Below, piece after piece: positions 9,672-19,523 of a stretch of DNA of 61,314 nucleotides (its first letter is position 1; every line of letters starts with the position of its first letter). The notes beneath the pieces are model-generated. The model saw only the letters and a list, made by a program, of their open reading frames with translations. It was not told the origin of the DNA and made no database searches. Location: the NCBI GenBank assembly GCA_014377535.1, contig JACMPK010000067.1, positions 1 through 61,314 of the forward strand, in the 5' to 3' direction. The DNA comes from Gemmatimonadaceae bacterium. GTDB lineage: Bacteria; Gemmatimonadota; Gemmatimonadetes; Gemmatimonadales; Gemmatimonadaceae. Both the position numbers and the translations under genes were made by a program.

Positions 9672-10633
9672 GCGGTGGTGCGGGTGCGCTCCATACGGAA
9701 GAACTCCATCGTCGCCTTCAGGCCGTCGGCCAGCGTGACCTGCGGCGACCATCCCAGAACCTCCGCGCTCTTCCCGATCGCGAGGCACGACTGGCGCTGC
9801 TCACCCGGACGCGCATCGGCGTGCTGCAGCGGCACCTGCGCGTCGGCCGCGCCCTGCAGCCCTTCTGCCAACTGCACCACCGACGTCTCGACACCCGTGC
9901 CGATGTTGAAGCCGCGATTGTCGAGCCGTCCGGCGGCCGGAAGGGGACGTTCAGCGGCGAGCAGGTTGGCGCGCGCGACGTCGGTGACGAAGACGTAATC
10001 GCGCGTCTGCCTACCGTCACCGTACGCCGTCAACGGCGTACCAGCGAGGATGCGCTGACAGAAGATGGCCACGACGCCAGCCTCGCCATGCGGATCCTGT
10101 CGAGGACCGTAAACATTCGCATAGCGGAGGGCCACGGTGTCGAGACCATGCACTCGTGCGAAATAGCTCATGTAATACTCGACCGAAAGCTTCGCGATGC
10201 CGTAGGGTGACTGCGGATCCTTCGCCGCCGTCTCGACGGTAGGCATCTCGACGAAATCGCCGTATTGCGCACCGCCGCTGGACGAGAAGATGAAGCGTGT
10301 CGCGTAGCCGGACTTCCGCACCGCTTCCAGCAGGTTCAGCGATCCGCCGATGTTCAGCGCAGCGTCCCATGCAGGATCCTCGACACTCTTGCGCACGTCG
10401 ATCTGCGCCGCGAGATGCGAGATCACGTCGAATTGCCCGTCACGAATCAGCGTGGCTGCAGCCGGCGACGCGATCGATTCGCGCACGACCGTTGCCGCGG
10501 CATTGAGATTCTGCTCCTTCCCGCTCGAGAAGTCATCGAGCACCGTGACGTCGTAGCCGGCAGCGATGAAGTGATCCACGACATGAGACCCGATGAACCC
10601 TGCACCGCCGGTCACGAGGGCACGGCGGCTCAT
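9668..10633 (-). CDS. NAD-dependent sugar epimerase/dehydratase (GalE-like)
   Basis: Extended short-chain dehydrogenase acting on a nucleotide sugar, most like UDP-glucose 4-epimerases. The 321-residue product has the Rossmann motif GGAGFIGSH near residue 9, a Ser-rich catalytic loop (FIFSSSGGAQYG), and the YxxxK pair in SPYGIAKLSVEYY. The exact substrate cannot be fixed. It is the first gene of the Tol-Pal/TatC/LptD run and its stop overlaps the tolQ start, an unusual place for such an enzyme. Confidence 0.88.
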   Translation of the reverse strand: MSRRALVTGGAGFIGSHVVDHFIAAGYDVTVLDDFSSGKEQNLNAAATVVRESIASPAAATLIRDGQFDVISHLAAQIDVRKSVEDPAWDAALNIGGSLNLLEAVRKSGYATRFIFSSSGGAQYGDFVEMPTVETAAKDPQSPYGIAKLSVEYYMSYFARVHGLDTVALRYANVYGPRQDPHGEAGVVAIFCQRILAGTPLTAYGDGRQTRDYVFVTDVARANLLAAERPLPAAGRLDNRGFNIGTGVETSVVQLAEGLQGAADAQVPLQHADARPGEQRQSCLAIGKSAEVLGWSPQVTLADGLKATMEFFRMERTRTTA

Positions 10634-10790
10634 GCGGCGAACCTCGAAGCCAGCATTGCACGGAAGCGCGCATGACGTTCAGCAGACAGGCACATGGAAA
10701 CGAATGTCAGAAGTGAATTAAAAAGGCCGAGTCCGGTTGGAGTTGGCCGCTTGCCGGATCGGATGTGCAGGTGATGACTCGTGAAACTAA

Positions 10791-10835
10791 TCGTGCCCGC
10801 CCGTCGAGGCATGACGACTCGATGGGCGGGCACGA
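10791..10835 (-). terminator. Strong hairpin terminator after the LysM gene
   Basis: Two 18-nt arms (10791-10808 and 10818-10835) pair with a single G-T wobble around a 9-nt loop. The hairpin sits 21 nt past the LysM gene stop; on the minus strand it is followed by TTAGTTT, so it probably ends that transcript before the epimerase-tol run. The rest of the 10634-10856 gap must hold that run's promoter, but I see no convincing -35/-10 pair. Confidence 0.75.
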
Positions 10836-10856
10836 ATGTTGGACGGGATCATGCGC

Positions 10857-12029
10857 TCAGGGCATGCGTCCCACGAGGCGCGCCTGCATCCCGACCTGAA
10901 TCGCCGGCTGGCGGTGTCCGACGACGATGGCCGTCGCGCCATCGGCGGTGACACGCACCACGCTCACGTCGGCCACGTCGTTCGGCGGCGGCACGTCGCG
11001 CTGCCCGTCGCTCAGCGGTGCGCTTTTCGCGAAGAGCGTGAACTGGTCGCCGACCTTCGCGGAGGCGCCCTTCGGCAACGCGATGACGATGTAATTCTGC
11101 ACCGTCGGCAGCACTACGCTGCCCTCGACGTATGCGACGTCGTAAACGGGGCCGTTCACGACCTGTTGCGGCCGCACCGTGGACGGCGCCGCCAAGGCCT
11201 CGAGCGGCAGCAGCAGGTCGCCACGTTGCATGTTCGCATACATCTCTGTCACGCGCGCGCGCGCCGCGCGGCCTGTTCCAGCCGCGACGATCTCGATGAC
11301 ACCCGCTGGCCTCACGACCTGGCGATCCTGGTGGTGAGTGTTCACCCGCGGACCGAACTGGTAGACGCCGAACCGCTGTCCGACCGTGGCCTGCAGTCGC
11401 GCGGGAAGCAGCACGTTCACCTCGTCGAAGATCTGGAACTGGTCACGACTCATCGTGCTGGAGACCACCACCGTCGGATCGGCGCGCGCGATGAGCGTGC
11501 CATCATCGCCACTCGACTTGTGCAGTGGCGCGAGGAACGGGGCGGCGGCCGCTTCACCGCGACGCACGCTGGACCGCAGCGTGCGGCCGTTCAATGTTGC
11601 ATTCTCGAGCGTCGAGATGCTTTGCGTGGCGATCGAACGGCCCAGCATCACGGCTCGTGCCGGTGCGATATTTGAATTGGTTGCATCCATCGACACATTC
11701 GCGTCGACGTCGGGGGAGAATGTCGGCCGTCCGTCGGCACCAGCGACCAGCTTCTGCCCAGGATAGATCAGGTTCGCGTTGGCGATCTGTCCCGCGTTGG
11801 CGCGGAATAGCTCCGGCCACCGGAACGGGTTGCCGAGGTAGCGGCGCGCGATGTCGAAGAGCGTGTCGCCGGTCTTCACGACGTGGAGCACCGTGCCGGG
11901 CTTCGGCGCGGCGGCGCTGTCATTGCGCGGCTGTTGCGCATGCAGCAGCGACGGGGCCGCGGTCAGTCCGACGAGCAGCGTCAGGGTGCGCAGCGTGTAT
12001 GCAACGGGGGCGATGGAGAGACGGCGCAT
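10857..12029 (-). CDS. Secreted LysM-domain protein
   Basis: A 390-residue exported protein. The ATG at 12029 is chosen because a signal peptide follows directly (hydrophobic stretch about 10-28, ending LLHA|QQ). A LysM peptidoglycan-binding domain is at about 47-95 (VVKTGDTLFDIARRYLGNPFRW... NLIYPGQKL). The remaining 290 residues are not a domain I recognise; they look beta-rich with several short Gly/Val segments. A role in the cell wall or periplasm is inferred from LysM. It is monocistronic between two hairpin terminators. Confidence 0.8.
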   Translation of the reverse strand: MRRLSIAPVAYTLRTLTLLVGLTAAPSLLHAQQPRNDSAAAPKPGTVLHVVKTGDTLFDIARRYLGNPFRWPELFRANAGQIANANLIYPGQKLVAGADGRPTFSPDVDANVSMDATNSNIAPARAVMLGRSIATQSISTLENATLNGRTLRSSVRRGEAAAAPFLAPLHKSSGDDGTLIARADPTVVVSSTMSRDQFQIFDEVNVLLPARLQATVGQRFGVYQFGPRVNTHHQDRQVVRPAGVIEIVAAGTGRAARARVTEMYANMQRGDLLLPLEALAAPSTVRPQQVVNGPVYDVAYVEGSVVLPTVQNYIVIALPKGASAKVGDQFTLFAKSAPLSDGQRDVPPPNDVADVSVVRVTADGATAIVVGHRQPAIQVGMQARLVGRMP

Positions 12030-12154
12030 GCTGGTGGGAGCGCGGGAAACGTCCACGAACGAGCGCAACCGCAGAACGGTCACACCACGGGAGGAAACTC
12101 GCGGCTGGTGCGGTTCCCGATCAGGGACGAGTATCGGCCGGTGAGGAAACGACA

Positions 12155-12187
12155 GGAGCCTCCCGCACGTGCAGTGCGAGGGGCTCC
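12155..12187 (-). terminator. Hairpin terminator after ssb
   Basis: Arms at 12155-12168 and 12174-12187 form a 14-position stem with one wobble and one mismatch, 20 nt past the ssb stop. On the minus strand the sequence after it is GTTTCC-containing, a modest T-tract. It separates ssb from the LysM gene. Confidence 0.6.
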
Positions 12188-12207
12188 ATGTTGACGATTC
12201 CGAAGGT

Positions 12208-12720
12208 TCAGAACGGGAGATCGTCCTCTTCGTCCTCGAGCCCACCAGGAAAATCGGCAAACTCGTCATTGCCGCCCTTGGCACCGCCGGATGCTGCCGG
12301 CTTGGCTGCCGGTGTGGCCGCGCGCTGCGGACGCGCGTAGGCCGCCCCGCCGCCAGACTCGCCCTCGCCTTCTCCACGACCGCCGAGGAGGATCAGCTCG
12401 CGCACGCGAATCTCAGTGGAATAGCGCGTCTGGCCTTCCTTGTCCTGCCACTGGCGATACTCGACCGCGCCTTCGACATAGACCGGCTTGCCCTTCTTGC
12501 AGTATTGCTCGACCACGTCTGCCAACTTCTGCGTCCCCTGATTCCAGGCGATGCACTTGTGCCATTCGGTTTTCTCCTGCTTGGTGCCGGCCTGATCGTT
12601 CCAGGTCCGGGATGTGGCAAGGGAGAAGCTGGCGACGCGTCCGCCACCGGGGGTGGAGCGGAGTTCGGGATCGTTCCCGAGGTTGCCCATCAACATGACC
12701 TTGTTCAAGCTGCGTGACAT
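12208..12720 (-). CDS. ssb: Single-stranded DNA-binding protein
   Basis: Binds and protects single-stranded DNA in replication, recombination and repair. The start at 12720 gives the usual 'MSRSLNKVMLMGNLG' opening and 170 residues; a GGAG lies 9 nt upstream, while an ATG 6 nt earlier would be too close to it. The OB fold spans about 5-110, followed by a Gly/Ala-rich linker and the acidic tip ending DDLPF, which recruits partner proteins. Confidence 0.95.
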   Translation of the reverse strand: MSRSLNKVMLMGNLGNDPELRSTPGGGRVASFSLATSRTWNDQAGTKQEKTEWHKCIAWNQGTQKLADVVEQYCKKGKPVYVEGAVEYRQWQDKEGQTRYSTEIRVRELILLGGRGEGEGESGGGAAYARPQRAATPAAKPAASGGAKGGNDEFADFPGGLEDEEDDLPF

Positions 12721-12844
12721 CGGCATCGTCTCCAGAGAGGACGGGTGGGGCGGCTGTGACACAGCGTGTGGTACGCTGGTCGGATCGACGATACAGAAGG
12801 AAGCGATGCTGCCGCTCCCGAAGTTAGTGCATCCATCATCGTAT

Positions 12845-13312
12845 TCACGCTGGGACCGACGCCGACGACGACCCGGCGCGCCTCAGCACCAGCGCATCCT
12901 CCAGCGGCTCGCGATAGTAGTTGCGACGTCGGCCGATCTCCTCGAAGCGCCGGCTGGCGTACAGGCGCTGTGCCGGCGCATTCGAGACGCGCACCTCCAA
13001 CCACACCGCCTCGCATTCGGCTGCCGCGGCCGCCACGATGGCGGCGTCAAGCAAAGTCCCGCCAAGCCCGGTTCCGTGACGCGACGGATGGACGGCGATG
13101 TTGGCAATCTCGCCCTGCTGCGCCACGATGCGCGCCACGACATATCCGGCGACCTCCCCATCGATCTCGGCCACGCGGAACCAACTGTACGAGTCGGTGA
13201 ATTCCGGCGCGAACGACTCCGGCGACCATGGGTCCGAAAAGACGAGCCGCTCGATTCGCAGGATGCTGTCGAGGTCGGACGGCTGTGCGGTGCGCAGCGC
13301 GATGTCACTCAC
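12845..13312 (-). CDS. rimI: Ribosomal-protein-S18-alanine N-acetyltransferase RimI-like (GNAT)
   Basis: GNAT-family N-acetyltransferase, named RimI for sequence and its place beside tsaB. The GTG at 13312 overlaps the tsaB stop by 4 nt (GTGA); 155 residues result. Motifs visible: the N-terminal LRTAQPSDLDSILRIE segment, the acetyl-CoA-binding region IAVHPSRHGTGLGGTLL at about 80-97, and the C-terminal ALVLRR strand. RimI usually acetylates the N-terminus of ribosomal protein S18; this specificity is inferred. Confidence 0.85.
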   Translation of the reverse strand: MSDIALRTAQPSDLDSILRIERLVFSDPWSPESFAPEFTDSYSWFRVAEIDGEVAGYVVARIVAQQGEIANIAVHPSRHGTGLGGTLLDAAIVAAAAAECEAVWLEVRVSNAPAQRLYASRRFEEIGRRRNYYREPLEDALVLRRAGSSSASVPA

Positions 13313-13962
13313 GATGCAGGCAAGGCGCGCGCGTGCGTAGCCTCCCATTGCACCTGCGCTTCCGCGAGACGTCCGTAGTCGGGCTCCCATGTGTCCAGCG
13401 ACACCACCTGTGTGCCGATCAGCAGTGCAGACCGTGCGTCGGGCTGCTGCTCGGGCATGACCGGCGGCCCGACGATCAGCGCACCCAGTGCCGTTGCACG
13501 CGTGCGCACGACATCGACGGGCAGGCGTTCGACCGTGCCGTCGACCGTCCACCGGCCGTCAGCATGCTTCGTGGACCGCTGCACGAACCATTCGCCGCGC
13601 AGGGCATCGAGCACGTTCAGGTAGCTCGCCGCCGCGCATCCGTCTTCCGCTGCCGCAATCATGGGCAGCGACGGCGCCGCATGCAGCGTCGCACCGGCAC
13701 CGCGCGCGAGTCCCTTCGCCAGCGCGGCAGCCACCCGCAGGCCGGTGAAGCTGCCCGGGCCTGCCCCGACGATGATGTCCGTCAACTCGCGAGCATGCAT
13801 CCGTTCCACGGCCAGCAGCTCGGAGACCGTCGGTGCGAGCAACTCGGCCGACCCCTTGCGATCGATGCGTCGAGCCTGCACGAGCTGTCCATCGACGAAC
13901 AGCGCGACCGACGCCGGGCCGGCGCTGGCATCGAGTGCGAGCTGTATACGCGGCGTCAGCAT
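13309..13962 (-). CDS. tsaB: tRNA t6A biosynthesis protein TsaB
   Basis: TsaB works with TsaD and TsaE to form N6-threonylcarbamoyladenosine at A37 of ANN-decoding tRNAs. The 217-residue product opens with an ASKHA-fold strand (LALDASAGPASVALF) and has the conserved VGAGPGSFTGLRVAAALAKG segment near residue 65. It overlaps tsaE by 7 nt and rimI by 4 nt. No tsaD is in the window. Confidence 0.93.
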   Translation of the reverse strand: MLTPRIQLALDASAGPASVALFVDGQLVQARRIDRKGSAELLAPTVSELLAVERMHARELTDIIVGAGPGSFTGLRVAAALAKGLARGAGATLHAAPSLPMIAAAEDGCAAASYLNVLDALRGEWFVQRSTKHADGRWTVDGTVERLPVDVVRTRATALGALIVGPPVMPEQQPDARSALLIGTQVVSLDTWEPDYGRLAEAQVQWEATHARALPAS

Positions 13963-14402
13963 CCCCAGACTTCGGTGCAGCGCCGCGCGTCAGGCTGCGC
14001 GGCGATGTGTTCGAGCGTCAACGCGAGCGATGCGATCGGCAGCATCGCACCGGCACGCTCCGGCCATTCCACGAGCACGATTGCCGACGAATCAGAAAAC
14101 ATGTCATCGAGACCGAGCGACGCGACCGCGCGCGCAGAGTCCAGTCGATACAGGTCGCAGTGCACGACGCGCACTGCAAGCGCTGCATACTCGTGGATCA
14201 GCGCGAAGGTCGGACTCGTGACCGGTTCCGTGACCCCCAGTCCACGACAGATTGCCTGCGCCATCGTCGTCTTGCCGGCGCCCAGGTCGCCGGTGAGCGT
14301 CACCAGCGCCGGCGCCGTCAGGGCACGACCGATGGCCTCGCCACGCGCATCGAGCTCGTCGAGCGAAAGCGTCATGCCGAGCGCCCGTGCGTCAGCGGCC
14401 AC
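13956..14402 (-). CDS. tsaE: tRNA t6A biosynthesis ATPase TsaE
   Basis: P-loop ATPase of the t6A synthase. The Walker A motif is GDLGAGKTT and the family's PTFALIHEY and HCDLYRL motifs follow. I annotate a GTG start at 14402 (148 residues) because AGGAAG precedes it and it overlaps the uvrB end; an ATG at 14375 (139 residues, no evident ribosome site) is an equally sized alternative. The order uvrB-tsaE-tsaB-rimI is tightly packed and probably co-transcribed. Confidence 0.92.
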   Translation of the reverse strand: MAADARALGMTLSLDELDARGEAIGRALTAPALVTLTGDLGAGKTTMAQAICRGLGVTEPVTSPTFALIHEYAALAVRVVHCDLYRLDSARAVASLGLDDMFSDSSAIVLVEWPERAGAMLPIASLALTLEHIAAQPDARRCTEVWGC

Positions 14403-16542
14403 GAGGCTTCCTGCCTCCGGGCTTACCGCCACGTCCGCCGCGTCCACCTTTGCCGCCCTTGCCGCCCGCATCGGCCGCGAGCGACGACACACCGCTGCGC
14501 GCGCCAGCGGCGTCGCCGGAACGCACGCGCAACTCGAACAATTGATCGCGCAATCGAGCCGCCGCCTCGAAGTCGAGTTCCTTCGCCGCGACCTGCATCT
14601 CCTTCTCCAGCTGCGCGATCAGCGCCGGCACGTCGGCGGCGTTGTACCCACCTGCCGGCTCCGCCACCTTCTTCTGTCCGTACTCAGCGAGTGGCGCGCC
14701 ATCGCCTTCTGCCGCCTCTTCCAGCCGCGCATCGGCCACACGCGTACTGAAGCGCACCTGCTCGATGCTCTTGCGCACACCGCGTGGCGTGATGCCGTTC
14801 GCCAGGTTGTGCGCGACCTGGATCATGCGGCGACGATCCGTTTCGTCGATGCAGCGTCGCATGGAGTCCGTGATCCTGTTCGCATACAGGATTGCACGGC
14901 CTTCCAGATGTCGCGCCGCGCGCCCGACGGTCTGGATCAGCGATCGATCGCTGCGCAAGAAGCCTTCGGTATCGGCATCGAGGATCGCCACCAGCGAGAC
15001 CTCGGGCATGTCGAGGCCTTCGCGCAGCAGGTTGATGCCGATCAGCACGTCGAACTCGCCGAGGCGCAGGCCGCGCACGATCTCCATGCGCTCGATCGCG
15101 TCGATGTCAGAATGCATGTAGCGCACACGGACACCAACCTGCTGCAGGTAGTCGGTCAGGTCCTCCGCCATGCGCTTCGTGAGCACCGTCACCAGCACGC
15201 GCTCGTCCTTGCGCTCGCGGATGCGGATCTCGTGCAGCAGGTCATCCACCTGACCCAGCACCGGGCGGATCTCGATGATCGGATCGACGAGTCCCGTCGG
15301 CCGGATCACCTGCTCGACCACGACGCCTTCGCTGAGTTCAAGCTCGATCAGTCCTGGCGTGGCCGAGACGTTGATCAGGCGCGGCGCGAGCGACAGAAAC
15401 TCGTCGAACACCAGCGGGCGGTTGTCGAGTGCACTCGGCAGGCGAAAGCCGTAATCCACGAGCGTCAGCTTGCGTGCGCGGTCACCGTTGTACATGCCGC
15501 GGATCTGCGGCAGCGTGACGTGCGACTCATCGACGACCACGACGAAATCATCGGGGAAGTAATCGAAGAGGCAGGCCGGCCGATCGCCAGTCGTGCGTCC
15601 CGAGAGATGGCGCGAATAGTTCTCGATACCCGCGCAGGTCCCGATTTCCGCCATCATCTCGAGATCGAAGTTCGTTCGTCCCTCGAGCCGCTGTGCCTCG
15701 AGCAGCTTCCCTTCGTTGCGCAGCACCATCAGCCGGTCCGCCAACTCCTCGCGAATCGCCATCGCGGCGCGTTCGAGCGACGGGCGACTGGTGATGAAGT
15801 GCTTCGCCGGATACACCGCCGCACGTTGCAGCGACGCGATCAGGTCACCGGTGATCGGATCGATCTTCGTGATCCGCTCCACCTCGTCGCCCCAGAACTC
15901 GACGCGGACCGCCTGCTCCTCGTACGCCGGAAAAATCTCCACCGTGTCGCCGCGCACCCGGAAGGTGCCGCGGTCGAACGCGACGTCGTTGCGCTGGTAC
16001 TGGATGCCGACGAGCAGTCGCAGCAGGTCGTCGCGCGCGATCTTCTGGCCCTGGTCCACGCTGATCATGCGCTCGCGATACGACACCGGATCACCGAGGC
16101 CATAGATCGCGGACACCGTCGACACGATCACGACGTCCTCGCGCTCCATCAGGCTCGAGGTTGCGCGCAGGCGCAGGCGATCGATGTCCTCGTTGATCGA
16201 GGCATCCTTCTCGATGAACGTATCACTCGAGGGCACGTACGCCTCGGGCTGATAATAGTCGTAATACGAGATGAAGTACTCGACTGCGTTCTTCGGGAAG
16301 AAACCCTTCAATTCGCCGTAGAGCTGTGCTGCAAGCGTCTTGTTGTGCGACAGCACGAGCGTTGGCCGGCCCCATTTCGCGATGACGCTGGCGACCGTCA
16401 TGGTCTTGCCGGAACCCGTCACGCCAAGGAGCGTCTGGTACCGATCGCCGCGCTCCATCCCTGCAGACAGCTCGGCAATGGCGCGTGGCTGGTCGCCGGC
16501 CGGCTGGTACGGTGCCTGTAGGTCGAACAGCGATCGGCTCAT
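14392..16542 (-). CDS. uvrB: Excinuclease ABC subunit UvrB
   Basis: Helicase-like damage-verification subunit of nucleotide excision repair. The ATG at 16542 gives 716 residues beginning [17 protein letters not shown]. Walker A is GVTGSGKT near residue 44; the DNA-clamping beta-hairpin region ([15 protein letters not shown]) and the UvrC-binding UVR motif ([20 protein letters not shown], about 635-655) are present. After the UVR motif an unusual Gly/Lys/Arg-rich tail of about 25 residues ([14 protein letters not shown]...) follows. The gap 16543-16674 contains only a small 6-bp hairpin just after rel. Confidence 0.96.
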   Translation of the reverse strand: MSRSLFDLQAPYQPAGDQPRAIAELSAGMERGDRYQTLLGVTGSGKTMTVASVIAKWGRPTLVLSHNKTLAAQLYGELKGFFPKNAVEYFISYYDYYQPEAYVPSSDTFIEKDASINEDIDRLRLRATSSLMEREDVVIVSTVSAIYGLGDPVSYRERMISVDQGQKIARDDLLRLLVGIQYQRNDVAFDRGTFRVRGDTVEIFPAYEEQAVRVEFWGDEVERITKIDPITGDLIASLQRAAVYPAKHFITSRPSLERAAMAIREELADRLMVLRNEGKLLEAQRLEGRTNFDLEMMAEIGTCAGIENYSRHLSGRTTGDRPACLFDYFPDDFVVVVDESHVTLPQIRGMYNGDRARKLTLVDYGFRLPSALDNRPLVFDEFLSLAPRLINVSATPGLIELELSEGVVVEQVIRPTGLVDPIIEIRPVLGQVDDLLHEIRIRERKDERVLVTVLTKRMAEDLTDYLQQVGVRVRYMHSDIDAIERMEIVRGLRLGEFDVLIGINLLREGLDMPEVSLVAILDADTEGFLRSDRSLIQTVGRAARHLEGRAILYANRITDSMRRCIDETDRRRMIQVAHNLANGITPRGVRKSIEQVRFSTRVADARLEEAAEGDGAPLAEYGQKKVAEPAGGYNAADVPALIAQLEKEMQVAAKELDFEAAARLRDQLFELRVRSGDAAGARSGVSSLAADAGGKGGKGGRGGRGGKPGGRKPRGR

Positions 16543-16674
16543 GACGGAAGATACGCTGACGGTGTTTCTTCGGGGAGTACCGACACGCCCGATCACCTCT
16601 CATCGACAGCCGCTGTCCCAGGTGGTCCTGGTGACGCTCTGGCCCCGTCGGCGTGTGCGCCACACGTCTCGCCG

Positions 16675-18864
16675 CTACTCCTCCGTCGAGATTCGCTCGC
16701 GCCGCTCGACGTCGCTGATGCCTTTCACCCGCCTGACGGCCTTCACGATCTGCTGCAGGTGCGTGAGGTTCTCGACCTCCACCAGCACCGCGCCGACCGC
16801 ACGGCCGTCGATGGCCTTCAACTCCATCTGACGGATGTCGGTCCCGGTCGAGCTCACCGCGCTCGCGACGTCGGCATACAGCCCGCGGCGATCGGTGCCC
16901 TCGAGCGCGAGCCGCACCAAGAACCGCTCGCCAAACTTCTCCTGCCAGTCGATTTCCAGCCGCCGTTCGGGCTCGTGCGCCAGCGGCAGCAGGTTTGGAC
17001 AATCGGCGCGATGGATGCTCACACCGCGGCCCCGTGTCACATAGCCTACCACTTCGTCGCCCGGCACAGGCTGACAGCACTGCGCATAGCGCACCATCAC
17101 GCCGTCGACGCCATGAATCTTCACGCCACGGTCGTGCCCCATGCCGCGCACCTTGTCGACCAGCCGCGCGATGACGTTCGGCTTCGCCAGCTCGACGGTG
17201 TCGTCGACGGATGGATGCAGCTGCTTGATCACGTGCAACGTCTGCACTTCGCCCTGCCCGATCGCCGCCAGCAGGTGCACGCCATCGGTGAGGCTCAGCA
17301 CCTTCGCCGCTGCGTCGAGCTGGTCCTCCGTGACCTTGCCCAGTCTGCGGCGGCGCAACTCACGCTCCAGGATCTCGCGTCCGAGTTTCTGGCTCGTGAC
17401 CTGCTCTTCCTGGCGGAGCTGCTGCCGGATCTTCGAGCGTGCGCGACTGGTGCGCACATGCGCGAGCCAGTCACGTGTCGGCTTGGCCGATGGCGACGTC
17501 AGGATCTCGACCGTCTCCGAGTTCCTGAGCGGCCGCGACAACGGCGTGATGCGCCCGTTCACCTTCGCGCCCTGACACCGCAGGCCGACGGCGGTGTGCA
17601 CCGCGAAGGCGAAGTCGATGGGCGTCGCGCCCTTCGGCAGCTGCACCACATCGCCGGTCGGCGTGAAGACGAAGATCTCGTCCTGATACAGGTCGAGCTT
17701 CAGAAATTCGAGAAACTCGTCCGGCGACTTCGTGTCCAGCTGAAATTCGAGCACCTGACGGAACCAGGTCAGGTGGCGATCCAGGTCACCATGCTCCTTC
17801 GAGCCCTCCTTGTACAGCCAATGCGCGGCGATGCCGTAATCGGCCGTCTGGTGCATCTCGCGCGTGCGGATCTGGATTTCGAACAGGTGCTTGCTGGGCC
17901 CGAACACGGTCGTGTGCAGCGACTGATACCCGTTCGACTTCGGCTGCGCGATGTAGTCCTTGATGCGTTCCTGCACGGGCTTCCACCGCTCGTGGATCAC
18001 GCCGAGCGCGTGGTAGCAGTCGGGGATCGAGTCGACGAGCACGCGGATCGCGAGCAGGTCGAAAATCTCCTCGTACGGCTTGTTGCGCTTCTGCATCTTC
18101 TTCCAGATCGACCAGAGGTGCTTCGGCCGTCCGGAGACATCGGCGTCGTTCAGCCCCGCGATATCGAATCGTTCCTTGGGCGGGAGCGCCATCTGCGCGA
18201 TGAGCTCCTCGCGCTCACCGCGCCGCGTGCTCACCTGGCGCGCCAGCGCGCGATAGTCGTCCGGCTCGAGGTACTTGAACGCGAGGTCCTCGAGTTCCCA
18301 CCGCACGCGCGCCATGCCGAAGCGATGCGCCAGCGGGGCATAGATGTCACGCGTCTCCTGCGCGATGACGCGCTTCTTGTCATCCGGCATCCAGTCCAGC
18401 GTCCGCATGTTGTGCAGGCGGTCGGCAAGCTTGATGATGATCACGCGTGCATCACGCGCCACCGACAGCAGCAGTTTGCGATACGTCTCGGCCTGCCGCT
18501 CCTCCTTCGAGGTGAACGGCAGGTTGCCGATTTTCGTAAGCCCGTCGACGATCTGCGCGATCTCGGGACCGAACTCGCGCTCGATGTCGGGGACGGTGAT
18601 CGCCGTGTCTTCCACGACGTCGTGAATCAGACCCGCGGCGATGGTCGTGGAATCGAGTTGCAGGTCGGCCAGGATGCGCGCCACTTGCACACAGTGCACC
18701 ACGTAATCCTCACCCGAGCGCCGCTTCTGTCCGGCGTGCGCGCGCGCACTGTAGCGGTAGGCGCGCATGAGCAACTCGCGATCGAGTCGCGCCGGCAGCG
18801 GACTGCCAGGACCCCATCCCGGGAACACTTCATCGGCCTGCCTTACCGCACCGTCGATAGCCAC
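16675..18864 (-). CDS. rel: Bifunctional (p)ppGpp synthetase/hydrolase (Rel/SpoT family)
   Basis: Makes and degrades the stringent-response alarmone. The 729-residue product has, in order, an HD hydrolase domain (about 30-190, with LIHDVVEDT), the synthetase domain (about 240-350, with RIKDYIAQPKSNGYQSLHTT), a TGS domain (about 390-450) and a C-terminal ACT domain (about 650-720). The RxKD form of the synthetase loop and the intact HDxxED motif both fit a bifunctional long RSH enzyme. Its 5' end overlaps radC by 22 nt, so translation may be coupled. Confidence 0.94.
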   Translation of the reverse strand: MAIDGAVRQADEVFPGWGPGSPLPARLDRELLMRAYRYSARAHAGQKRRSGEDYVVHCVQVARILADLQLDSTTIAAGLIHDVVEDTAITVPDIEREFGPEIAQIVDGLTKIGNLPFTSKEERQAETYRKLLLSVARDARVIIIKLADRLHNMRTLDWMPDDKKRVIAQETRDIYAPLAHRFGMARVRWELEDLAFKYLEPDDYRALARQVSTRRGEREELIAQMALPPKERFDIAGLNDADVSGRPKHLWSIWKKMQKRNKPYEEIFDLLAIRVLVDSIPDCYHALGVIHERWKPVQERIKDYIAQPKSNGYQSLHTTVFGPSKHLFEIQIRTREMHQTADYGIAAHWLYKEGSKEHGDLDRHLTWFRQVLEFQLDTKSPDEFLEFLKLDLYQDEIFVFTPTGDVVQLPKGATPIDFAFAVHTAVGLRCQGAKVNGRITPLSRPLRNSETVEILTSPSAKPTRDWLAHVRTSRARSKIRQQLRQEEQVTSQKLGREILERELRRRRLGKVTEDQLDAAAKVLSLTDGVHLLAAIGQGEVQTLHVIKQLHPSVDDTVELAKPNVIARLVDKVRGMGHDRGVKIHGVDGVMVRYAQCCQPVPGDEVVGYVTRGRGVSIHRADCPNLLPLAHEPERRLEIDWQEKFGERFLVRLALEGTDRRGLYADVASAVSSTGTDIRQMELKAIDGRAVGAVLVEVENLTHLQQIVKAVRRVKGISDVERRERISTEE

Positions 18865-19523
18865 CCTGCCTCCGCAAAGCTCACGTACCTGCCCCGCCCG
18901 ATGACCACATGGTCGCGCACCGGAATGCCCAGCAGCGTCCCCGCCGCCACAAGCTGCGACGTCACCATCCTGTCCTCCGCCGACGGCGTCGGGTCGCCGC
19001 TCGGATGGTTGTGCACCAGGATGATCGACGCCGCGCGCTCGGCAATCGCCTCCCGGAACACTTCCCGTGGATGCACCAGCGAGGAATCGAGGATGCCCCG
19101 CGTCACGAGCACGTCGCGTTCCAGGTGGTGCTGTGCATCGAGGATCGCGACGTGAAACTCCTCGACGGACAATGCCTCCAGGTGAGGCGCGAACGCTGCG
19201 ACGACGTCCTGCGGCGAGTGCACGGCGATCCGTTCACCGTGTGGCTCTGCCGCAGCCCGGCGCCCCAATTCCATCGCGGCGACAATGGCCATCGCGCGCG
19301 CTGGTCCAACTCCCGTGACGCGGCCAATCGTCGCGACGGGTCGCGTCGCGAGCACTCGCAGTGAACCACCGACCTGCGCCAGCACCTCGTGCGCGATGCT
19401 CAGCGATGATCGTCCACGGTTCCCGCTGCCAAGAATCACGGCCAGCAGTTCCGCAGCACCCAGCGACCGCACACCGAGCGACCGGAGACGCTCCCGGGGC
19501 CGTTCAGCTGGTGCAAGCCGCAT
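18843..19523 (-). CDS. radC: RadC family JAB-domain protein
   Basis: RadC/YicR-type protein with a C-terminal JAB/MPN domain. I use the ATG at 19523 (226 residues) because families start near 'LAPAERPRERL'; an in-frame ATG at 19607 would add 28 residues without family character. An HhH-like N-terminal region precedes the metal-binding JAB motif HNHPSGDPTPSAED with an upstream Glu (VSVEEFHV region). The DNA-repair role of RadC is disputed. It overlaps rel by 22 nt. The 19524-19792 gap before the divergent plus-strand gene has no clear promoter by eye. Confidence 0.9.
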   Translation of the reverse strand: MRLAPAERPRERLRSLGVRSLGAAELLAVILGSGNRGRSSLSIAHEVLAQVGGSLRVLATRPVATIGRVTGVGPARAMAIVAAMELGRRAAAEPHGERIAVHSPQDVVAAFAPHLEALSVEEFHVAILDAQHHLERDVLVTRGILDSSLVHPREVFREAIAERAASIILVHNHPSGDPTPSAEDRMVTSQLVAAGTLLGIPVRDHVVIGRGRYVSFAEAGWLSTVR

